Below are positions 1-4,614 of a stretch of DNA of 5,974 nt, piece by piece. Position numbers and translations under genes: made by a program. Position 1 is the first letter of the stretch. The number at the start of each line of letters is the position of its first letter. This DNA is from UBA12026 sp035291405 (GTDB lineage Bacteria; Patescibacteriota; Microgenomatia; UBA8517). The notes below the pieces were generated by a model. It had not been told where the DNA came from, made no database searches, and saw nothing but the letters and a program-made list of their open reading frames with translations. Location of the stretch: NCBI GenBank assembly GCA_035291405.1, contig DATDSD010000022.1:1-5974 (forward strand). The letters are read 5' to 3'.

Positions 1-164
1 CTTTCTCGATGAACAAAAACTCTGACTTTGATATTTGGGTTATCTGGATCGTTATAAACCCCATTTTCTTCCGGAATTTGAATTTTTTCTTTTGCTAAAA
101 CTACGGAATAGGTACCAACAAAAACAAAAAGTGAGATCAAAACTAATGCAAATAGTTTTCTCAT
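1..164 (-). CDS. Secreted protein of unknown function, N-terminal 54 residues only
   Basis: Reading from the ATG at 164 down to base 1 gives an open frame of 54 codons that runs off the left edge, so the C-terminus is not visible. Residues 1-24 form a typical Sec signal peptide: M-R-K, a hydrophobic core (LFALVLISLFVFVG), and a probable signal peptidase I site ending V-L-A before K25. The mature part begins KEKIQIPEENGVYNDPDN and continues with a beta-like IKVRVFVH stretch. No catalytic motif falls in the visible part. From memory, secreted proteins of Microgenomates-type bacteria share a similar start (IPE.NGVY.DPD.P), some with metalloprotease-like domains further on, but this cannot be tested here. 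It starts 13 bp after the sortase stop, so it is probably co-transcribed. No Shine-Dalgarno is present. A TATAAA hexamer lies just upstream. Confidence 0.75.
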   Translation of the reverse strand, partial: MRKLFALVLISLFVFVGTYSVVLAKEKIQIPEENGVYNDPDNPNIKVRVFVHRE

Positions 165-171
165 AATATTA

Positions 172-180
172 TTTATATCA
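172..180 (-). promoter_or_regulatory. Possible extended -10 element before the secreted-protein gene
   Basis: On the minus strand this reads TGATATAAA, an extended -10 (TGn) followed by a hexamer with five of six TATAAT matches. It overlaps the sortase TGA stop and ends 7 nt before the ATG at 164. TTGTGG at 195-200 has 17 nt spacing but only three of six -35 matches. If real, the transcript would be leaderless or nearly so. In AT-rich DNA this could be chance. Confidence 0.2.
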
Positions 181-720
181 TTTTATTTTTTCCGCCACAA
201 CCATAAATCTCTGACTGTCTAAAAATCCAGTACAAGTATATAGGGTCAAAGTTTCCTCATTCGTTGGCTTAATATATTCTAGATTATCTGAACTGACGGT
301 ATCTGTTTTAATTACCTCGTAGTTATAACTTTTATTATCACTTCCAATAATTTCAATCTTTGCACCGATTTTTATCCATCTTATTGGTCCCAATATATTA
401 TCCTTATTATGTCCATAAATTATTATATTTCCTTCATCGCCAATTCCCGAGGATCCAAGCAGATATATTGCGTTATTTGGATATATTGTCCAAACACCGT
501 TTTTAATTACTCCATCTTTAATATCAATATCAACCCCTATTGGATATGATTTGATATGAATCGGTTTAACTCCAGAAAAATTTACTTTAGCAATTTCTCT
601 TGTATTGAAAGATAAAATTCTTGCCTGATGATATTTCCAAATAAAAAAAATACTTAAGAGTAGAAGGCCTGAAATTAAATAGAGGTTGGGAAGATTAACT
701 TTAATTCTTTTTCTTGCCAT
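178..720 (-). CDS. Sortase, membrane-anchored cysteine transpeptidase
   Basis: This 180-residue protein has the sortase layout. A basic N-terminus (MARKRIK) is followed by one membrane helix (about 13-28), which would put the catalytic domain outside the membrane. Catalytic signatures are in the usual order: His104 in IYGHN, Cys163 in TLYTCTG, Arg171 in SQRFMVVAE. Its length is normal for a small sortase. Sortases cleave a C-terminal LPxTG-like signal between Thr and Gly and transfer the protein to an envelope nucleophile. The TLxTC signature fits the D/E-like classes better than class B, but I cannot assign the class firmly. Its start lies 20 bp inside the end of the upstream gene, whose product ends in a sorting signal with MAGTG, so that protein is the obvious substrate. 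There is no clear Shine-Dalgarno. Translational coupling, or a leaderless mRNA from TATAAT at 726-731, could explain its expression. Confidence 0.93.
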   Translation of the reverse strand: MARKRIKVNLPNLYLISGLLLLSIFFIWKYHQARILSFNTREIAKVNFSGVKPIHIKSYPIGVDIDIKDGVIKNGVWTIYPNNAIYLLGSSGIGDEGNIIIYGHNKDNILGPIRWIKIGAKIEIIGSDNKSYNYEVIKTDTVSSDNLEYIKPTNEETLTLYTCTGFLDSQRFMVVAEKIK

Positions 721-1363
721 TCTTCATTATACCAAATGAAGTTAAAAGTGATCCTAAAGTAAAAATGGAGTTAAATATTGCATCTTCAACTACACCTGTA
801 CCCGCCATTGTTGATGTTCCCAACACTTGTCCTCCAACATTTAAGCCACGAGCTTGTTCAACTCCTGGAACACTAAACTCTACACAATTTTCACCACTGG
901 CATCTAAATGCTTACCTTCTGGAACTGAAGTTTGTATTCCATCTAGATTTAAACAAATATCAGCATTTGGAGTCGCGGTTGGTGTTGGTGTAGATGTTGG
1001 TGTCGACCTACCAGTACTTGTTGCAGTAGCCGTTGCTGTTGCAGTAGAAGTAGAAGTTTGAGTTGGTGTAGATGTTGGAATATTCAAAGGACAATCATTT
1101 GTATCTGGTTCAGGTGTTTGTGGAACAGTTGCTAATACATATGATCTACCCTGATTATCATTAAAATAACCTCCAACTGACCATCCATTTGGAAGTGCAT
1201 TAACGCTAACTTCAATTGGATTTTGACCAGTTTGAAGCGTCTCATTAACTCCTGGTGTTCCTACGTATTTACAAACATAGACTTTATCAGCCCCTGCATA
1301 AACTACATTATTTATAAATAAAATAGTGATTACCAAAAGAAAAACAAATAAATATTTTTTCAT
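701..1363 (-). CDS. Thr/Pro-rich surface protein with C-terminal sorting signal, likely sortase substrate
   Basis: This 220-residue protein has a signal peptide (1-23, cleavage after VYA). A globular N-terminal region follows (about 25-92, KVYVCKYVGTPGV... and FNDNQGRSYVLA), with Cys31 and Cys91. A low-complexity Thr/Ser/Pro/Ala linker spans about 96-132. A second small region holds Cys137 and Cys160 (CLNLDGIQTSVPEG). The C-terminus is a cell-wall sorting signal: MAGTG at 186-190, a hydrophobic stretch at about 194-212, and a basic KNGKKKN tail. MAGTG is a variant of LPxTG, closest to the LAxTG form linked to class E sortases. The sortase gene overlaps its end by 20 bp, so the two are probably a dedicated pair. 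From memory the KYVGTPGV region recurs in surface proteins of Actinobacteria and CPR bacteria, function unknown. It follows galE after 34 bp and may have its own promoter. Confidence 0.82.
   Translation of the reverse strand: MKKYLFVFLLVITILFINNVVYAGADKVYVCKYVGTPGVNETLQTGQNPIEVSVNALPNGWSVGGYFNDNQGRSYVLATVPQTPEPDTNDCPLNIPTSTPTQTSTSTATATATATSTGRSTPTSTPTPTATPNADICLNLDGIQTSVPEGKHLDASGENCVEFSVPGVEQARGLNVGGQVLGTSTMAGTGVVEDAIFNSIFTLGSLLTSFGIMKNGKKKN
704..808 (-). other. Cell-wall sorting signal (MAGTG, hydrophobic helix, basic tail)
   Basis: This stretch encodes residues 186-220 of the surface protein. The MAGTG codons are at 794-808. The apolar segment is AIFNSIFTLGSLLTSFGIM, and the tail has four Lys in its last seven residues. 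Motif, helix and positive tail in this order define sortase substrates. The predicted cut is between Thr189 and Gly190. Confidence 0.75.
726..734 (-). promoter_or_regulatory. Possible extended -10 element before the sortase gene
   Basis: On the minus strand this reads TGGTATAAT, a perfect TGn plus TATAAT. It ends 5 nt before the sortase ATG at 720, so transcription would start at or next to the A of the ATG. The 17-nt-spaced -35 position (GGATCA) is poor, as is common with extended -10 promoters. It lies in the coding sequence for FGIMKN of the upstream gene, so it may be only coincidental. Confidence 0.25.
968..1078 (-). repeat. Low-complexity Thr/Pro/Ser/Ala-codon tract with a 17-bp direct repeat
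   Basis: This tract encodes the extended linker (about residues 96-132) of the surface protein, rich in TPT, TST and TAT units. An exact 17-bp repeat (plus strand gttggtgtagatgttgg) occurs at 984-1000 and 1062-1078, 78 bp apart, encoding PTSTP twice. Such tracts can change length by slippage or recombination. The Thr/Ser density makes O-glycosylation conceivable. Confidence 0.8.
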
Positions 1364-1401
1364 GATTTGAGTATATTAATATAGGATATCTAAATTGTCA
1401 A
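1364..1401 (-). promoter_or_regulatory. Candidate promoter in the galE / surface-protein gap
   Basis: This is the largest intergenic gap. A perfect -35 TTGACA (1396-1401) overlaps the galE stop codon. Two candidate -10 hexamers follow. TAATAT (1373-1378) has four of six matches at ideal 17 nt spacing. TATACT (1370-1375) has five of six matches at a long 20 nt spacing and ends 6 nt before the ATG, so it would give a leaderless transcript. The gap also holds the palindrome TATATTAATATA (1372-1383). No Shine-Dalgarno and no terminator hairpin are visible. Confidence 0.35.
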
Positions 1402-2372
1402 TACTGGGATTTAGAATGCCATAAATAGGCTGTCTTTATAATATCTTCAAGTGCGAATTTAGGCTGCCAATTAAGTATTTGTTTTATCTTCTCGTTACTG
1501 GCATACAAAGAATTGGCATCCCCAGCTCTTCTTGGGCCGAATTTCACTTTCAAATCAAGTCCTGTTACTTTTTTAATCATTTCAATAACTTCTTTGTTTG
1601 AGTAACCTCTCCCTATTCCCAAATTAAAGACTTCACTTTTCTTTTCTTCCAAAAATTTCAAAGAAAGTGAGTGGGCTTCCACCAAATCTAGAACATGAAC
1701 ATAATCCCTAATACAAGTTCCGTCAGATGTTTCATAATCTTCTCCAAATATTTCGATCTCTTCTCCCTTAATTGCCTTAATTATTATATTTGGAATTAAA
1801 TGGCTTTCCTCAGGGTGTGCTTCCCCAATTGAACCATCCATTGCTCCCCCTGCAGCATTGAAATAACGAAGGGAAACAAATTTAATTCCATATGCGGTGT
1901 CGTAGTCTTCTAAAATTCTTTCCATTATATATTTGGTTTCACCATATGGATTTAGGGGATTTTTTGAATCATTCTCTTCAATAGGAAGTTTTTCAGGATT
2001 ACCATATACACCAGCTGAAGAGGAAAGAATAATTTTTTGACAATTTCCTTTTCTCATTGCATCCATCAAATTTAAAAATCCGACAACGTTATTAAAATAA
2101 TATTTGGAAGGGTTAACAAAAGACTCTCCCATCTGAATAAAAGAGGCCATGTGAATAACTGCATCAAACTTTTCTTTTTCAAAAAGACTGTTTAACTTTT
2201 CTGTTTCTGTTACCAAATCAATCTTTTCTAATCTGAAGTCTTTCACAGCTTCTTGATGGCCACAGGATAAATTATCAAGGATTACTACATCATAACCTTT
2301 TTCTTTAAGGTTTCTGACCATAAAAGAACCTATGTATCCTGCTCCCCCCGTTACAAGAATTTTTCTTTCCAT
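1398..2372 (-). CDS. galE: UDP-glucose 4-epimerase (GalE family)
   Basis: This 324-residue extended short-chain dehydrogenase/reductase is close to the usual 330-340 of GalE. It interconverts UDP-glucose and UDP-galactose with bound NAD in the cytoplasm. The NAD-binding Gly motif GGAGYIG is at 9-15. Catalytic residues are Ser119 in SSSAGVYG, Tyr143 and Lys147 in YGETK. The substrate-side motifs RYFNAAG (169-175), HLIP (191-194), DGTCIRDYVHV (217-227) and GPRRAGD (279-285) are all intact. The start is supported because the Gly motif begins eight residues in, as in known GalE proteins. The residue aligned by eye with the E. coli Tyr299 gatekeeper is Leu289, as I recall for Bacillus GalE, so some activity on UDP-GlcNAc/GalNAc is possible. 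It overlaps the VanZ-like gene by 22 bp. Placed among surface-protein genes, it probably feeds envelope glycan or glycoprotein synthesis rather than galactose catabolism. Confidence 0.93.
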   Translation of the reverse strand: MERKILVTGGAGYIGSFMVRNLKEKGYDVVILDNLSCGHQEAVKDFRLEKIDLVTETEKLNSLFEKEKFDAVIHMASFIQMGESFVNPSKYYFNNVVGFLNLMDAMRKGNCQKIILSSSAGVYGNPEKLPIEENDSKNPLNPYGETKYIMERILEDYDTAYGIKFVSLRYFNAAGGAMDGSIGEAHPEESHLIPNIIIKAIKGEEIEIFGEDYETSDGTCIRDYVHVLDLVEAHSLSLKFLEEKKSEVFNLGIGRGYSNKEVIEMIKKVTGLDLKVKFGPRRAGDANSLYASNEKIKQILNWQPKFALEDIIKTAYLWHSKSQY

Positions 2373-2740
2373 TTTGGATATTTTTCTAAAACCTTACAAA
2401 AGGTCAAAACCCCCAAAGCTCCTCCTATTGTATCAATAATAACATCCCTAATTCTAGGTTCTCTTCCCGGAGTAAAAGATTGATGAAATTCATCTGTAAA
2501 ACCATAAAGTGATACTATCAACATAGAAAAAATAATAGCTTTTTTCTTTTCAACATCGGAACCTATCATTGCACGATACAAAAGCACTGCCAAAATTGCA
2601 TATTCAACTACATGAGCAGTTTTTTTAATTACAAAATCTTTCCAATATATTTCATTTGAACTACCTACTTGAAGTGAAGAAAAAGAAAAAATAATGAGAC
2701 CCCAGAGAATTGGAGGCAACCAATACTTAAGTAATTTCAT
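2351..2740 (-). CDS. VanZ-like integral membrane protein
   Basis: This 129-residue protein shows the VanZ-family pattern. An N-terminal helix (about 7-22) ends in FSFSS. Next comes a K-x-x-H-x-x-E-Y block (Lys40, His43, Glu46, Tyr47) at the start of helix 2 (about 41-58), then helix 3 (about 68-82) running into TDEFHQSFTPGRE (82-94). R-D-V-I-I-D (98-103) opens helix 4 (to about 117). VanZ was named for low-level teicoplanin resistance in enterococci, but most homologues are small membrane proteins of unknown role, and nothing here shows drug resistance. It overlaps the upstream gene by 14 bp and galE by 22 bp, so it is firmly inside the operon. No Shine-Dalgarno is present, and a TATAAT lies 7 nt before its ATG. 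Confidence 0.88.
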   Translation of the reverse strand: MKLLKYWLPPILWGLIIFSFSSLQVGSSNEIYWKDFVIKKTAHVVEYAILAVLLYRAMIGSDVEKKKAIIFSMLIVSLYGFTDEFHQSFTPGREPRIRDVIIDTIGGALGVLTFCKVLEKYPKWKEKFL

Positions 2741-3524
2741 GTTTTTTATTATATATTAAATATCCTCCATAACCTAAAAATCCAACACCTGAAATTATGA
2801 AGAAAATTGACAAAAGTGGAGATTTTTTAGTTACTGATGCACCAGCAACAATTCCTTCAGGTGATTTCTCAATTTTAATGTCAGTTTCTGTAAGATTTAT
2901 TTTATTTTCAGAGTTTGATTCATCGGTAGGTTTTTCTGTAGGAGTTGAGGTTACTGTTGATTTTGGTGTTGCGGTTTTTGTTGGAGTAGCTGTTGCTGTT
3001 TTGGTAGGAGTTGAAGTTGCTGTTGCTATTGATGTAGCAGTTGATGTAAGTGTAGCAGTTTGAGTCGGAGTAGGTCTTACATAATTAATTTGAATATCAA
3101 CCGGAGATTGAATATCATTTGAAGATTGGCTACCTGACGAGGTATATCTCCTAATTTTTAACTTGTAAACACCAGGTCCTGGATAATCAGTTTCTGAGGG
3201 ATTTCCAATTTGGGCTTGAATAGTTGCAGACGCAGAAGAGTCTTGGATTAAGATTGGAAAATACATCTTTCCATCAGAACCTGAATACCAATCAGATCCG
3301 TTGTAATTTTCACTGAAATAATTTGTCGTACCTTCTTTATAAAGATCAACTCGGAGATAATTAGTAGCATTAGTAGCACCTGTAACCAGAACGTCAACAT
3401 TAAAAATCTCAGTTGAAATTGAACTTGGATAATTATTTATGGAAATATTTACAGCATTTACTTTAGAAGGAAAAATAAAAAATGAAATTATGACCAGTAA
3501 TATTAATTTACATCTACTGTACAT
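2727..3524 (-). CDS. Secreted Thr/Pro-rich protein with C-terminal membrane anchor
   Basis: This 265-residue protein has a signal peptide (1-24, cleavage after VNA). A beta-rich domain follows (about 25-148, ending QINYV), whose VDVLVTGA and GVYKLKIRR strands suggest an immunoglobulin-like or carbohydrate-binding fold. I do not recognise the family. A Thr/Pro/Ser/Ala/Lys linker spans about 151-200, then an acidic spacer. The C-terminus is VAGASVTKKSP (226-236), a hydrophobic helix (237-258) and a short tail NKKHEIT. No LPxTG-like motif is visible, so it is more likely held by its helix than processed by the sortase, although VAGAS resembles the VLGTS just before MAGTG in the other Thr-rich protein. 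The ATG at 3524 is the only plausible Met start and lies 11 bp inside the hydrolase gene. Its position beside ftsEX and the hydrolase suggests an envelope role. Confidence 0.8.
   Translation of the reverse strand: MYSRCKLILLVIISFFIFPSKVNAVNISINNYPSSISTEIFNVDVLVTGATNATNYLRVDLYKEGTTNYFSENYNGSDWYSGSDGKMYFPILIQDSSASATIQAQIGNPSETDYPGPGVYKLKIRRYTSSGSQSSNDIQSPVDIQINYVRPTPTQTATLTSTATSIATATSTPTKTATATPTKTATPKSTVTSTPTEKPTDESNSENKINLTETDIKIEKSPEGIVAGASVTKKSPLLSIFFIISGVGFLGYGGYLIYNKKHEIT
2748..2753 (-). promoter_or_regulatory. Possible -10 hexamer (TATAAT) before the VanZ-like gene
   Basis: The minus strand carries a perfect TATAAT ending 7 nt before the ATG at 2740, which would give a nearly leaderless mRNA. 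No -35 is visible at 17 nt (TAGGTT). It lies in the coding sequence for LIYNKK of the upstream gene, so chance in AT-rich DNA is a real alternative. Confidence 0.2.
2931..3077 (-). repeat. Low-complexity Thr/Pro/Ala/Ser/Lys-codon tract
   Basis: This tract encodes linker residues about 150-198 of the membrane-anchored secreted protein, built from irregular TAT, TPT and TKTAT units. It resembles the linker of the sortase substrate in composition but contains Lys (PTKTATATPTKTATPK). It probably forms an extended stalk between the globular domain and the membrane helix. Confidence 0.8.
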
Positions 3525-4614
3525 GCAGGTAAAAACTTATAACCCCACCACCATGTTCAATATAAACTATATTAATAATACTACTTCCACAACTTTCACT
3601 TGATTTAAAAAGTGTACCATCAGCAGGTGCTTTAATTACATCAGATGTTGTTGAGACCATATCAAGACCAGTGTGAATTCCACCTGAATATGAATATCTC
3701 CATGAGTAAGGAGTATGACCATAATGCTGAGTTAATCTAATAGTGTCTTGAATTGGCCACTGCCAACCCCCTGAACCTATTGATGTATTTCCCCCACCAG
3801 CTTGTTCATCAATCATACTTTTGTTTTGCATATAAGGAGCAGGATCTGTCCATGCGTTATCTTTCCTAATTTCAAAGTGAAGATGTTTACCCGTTGAACA
3901 ACCAGGATAACCAGAATTACCCACAAGAGCAATTGGTTCCCCTGCCTTAATAGGACCGACTTTGGTACCTGACACTAAGGCTTTTTCAATTGCTGCCTTT
4001 TCAGCCAAAGCTTGAGACAACAAAGTCTGATACTTCTTTTCATCATTTTTAGTCTGAAGTAGCAGTGCATTTTTGGCCGATTTTTGAGTATTTAATTGCT
4101 GTTGCTGACTTTCTAGTTTGTTTTGTAATTCTTCTTGATCTACCTTTTCCTCTTTATAAGTATTTTGGGCCTTGGTAAGCCTTTCAAGTAAATTTCTGTC
4201 AGCATCCTGAATTTTTTTTAGGTATGTAAACCTTCCAAAAGCCTGACTTAAATTATCGGACGAAAGTATAAGAAGGAGGGGATCTTCCACTCTTGCCATC
4301 TTGTATGTTTCTACAACCCTTTCAGAAAATGCCTTTGTTAAAGAATCAAGAGATCCTTCAAGTTGATCAATTCTTCCAGAAAGAAGGCCAATTTGTTCCT
4401 CTGTTTGGGCAATTTTTAACTGTGTTAATTTAATCTGTGCATCAAACTGGGCAATTTGATTTGAGAGTGTTTTACCAGAACTTTGAAGATTATTTATGTT
4501 TTGTTCATAGCAGGTAATTCTTTGATTAACATCTCCATTACAATCCTGGGCATTTACCTGAAAATCAAAAATGCTTAAAAAAATTAGAAGAAATGTAAAG
4601 ATTAAAATCTTCAT
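3514..4614 (-). CDS. Secreted coiled-coil M23 (LytM) peptidoglycan hydrolase with permuted catalytic domain
   Basis: This 366-residue protein resembles the EnvC/PcsB/CwlO-type hydrolases controlled by FtsEX. It has a signal peptide (1-22, cleavage after VNA) and long coiled coils (about 35-108 and 134-213) around a conserved-looking hinge (DPLLLILSSDNLSQAF, 111-126). The M23 endopeptidase motifs follow in unusual order. The usually C-terminal half is first (about 219-262): KVGPIKAGEPIALVGNSG, then KHLHFEIR with His244 and His246, then DPAPYM. A Gly/Ser-rich linker (263-283) leads to the usually N-terminal half (284-366): WQWPI, QHYGH, HTGLD (His314, Asp318), APADGTL, IEHGGG and YLH (His364), with the stop two residues later. 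The expected zinc ligands (His314, Asp318, His246) and catalytic His residues are retained, so activity is likely, unlike the degenerate LytM domain of E. coli EnvC. It overlaps ftsX by 4 bp (ATGA), implying coupled translation. Confidence 0.9.
   Translation of the reverse strand: MKILIFTFLLIFLSIFDFQVNAQDCNGDVNQRITCYEQNINNLQSSGKTLSNQIAQFDAQIKLTQLKIAQTEEQIGLLSGRIDQLEGSLDSLTKAFSERVVETYKMARVEDPLLLILSSDNLSQAFGRFTYLKKIQDADRNLLERLTKAQNTYKEEKVDQEELQNKLESQQQQLNTQKSAKNALLLQTKNDEKKYQTLLSQALAEKAAIEKALVSGTKVGPIKAGEPIALVGNSGYPGCSTGKHLHFEIRKDNAWTDPAPYMQNKSMIDEQAGGGNTSIGSGGWQWPIQDTIRLTQHYGHTPYSWRYSYSGGIHTGLDMVSTTSDVIKAPADGTLFKSSESCGSSIINIVYIEHGGGVISFYLHVQ
3517..3765 (-). other. N-terminal-type half of M23 domain, placed last
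   Basis: This encodes residues 284-366: WQWPI, the QHYGH segment, HTGLD with zinc ligands His314 and Asp318, the APADGTL turn, and the HGGG...YLH strand with His364. In ordinary M23 proteins this half precedes the HLHF half. Here it ends the protein. Confidence 0.8.
3829..3960 (-). other. C-terminal-type half of M23 domain, placed first
   Basis: This encodes residues 219-262: VGPIKAGEPIALVGNSG (the usual V-x-x-G-x-x-I-x-x-x-G-x-x-G run), CSTGKHLHFEIR with His244/His246, and WTDPAPYM (the usual DP..YL end). Here it follows the coiled coil directly. Confidence 0.8.

Noticed and set aside
714..1061. Plus-strand open frame rich in Val (VAVGVGVDVGVD...)
   Set aside because: It is the antisense of the Thr-codon linker (ACN read backwards gives Val/Gly/Asp-type codons). 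The minus strand has a signal peptide and sorting signal, so the plus frame is a shadow.
968..1078. CRISPR-like or tandem-repeat array
   Set aside because: The repeats are irregular, in frame and explained by Thr/Pro codons. There are no regular spacers.
1372..1383. Palindrome TATATTAATATA as a repressor operator
   Set aside because: A 12-bp A/T-only palindrome in AT-rich DNA is weak evidence. I mention it only as part of the candidate promoter region.
2351..2740. VanZ as a glycopeptide-resistance gene
   Set aside because: Only family resemblance supports it. No vanA-type cluster is present and most VanZ-like proteins have no known link to resistance.
2797..3063. Plus-strand open frame rich in Val
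   Set aside because: Same effect opposite the second Thr-rich linker. No recognisable domain and no independent support.
3514..3540. Frameshift or premature stop cutting off the M23 domain after YLH
   Set aside because: The half that would be missing is already present upstream (residues 219-262). The TAG is followed by further stops, and the other frame here encodes the signal peptide of the next gene, so no lost C-terminal half lies downstream.
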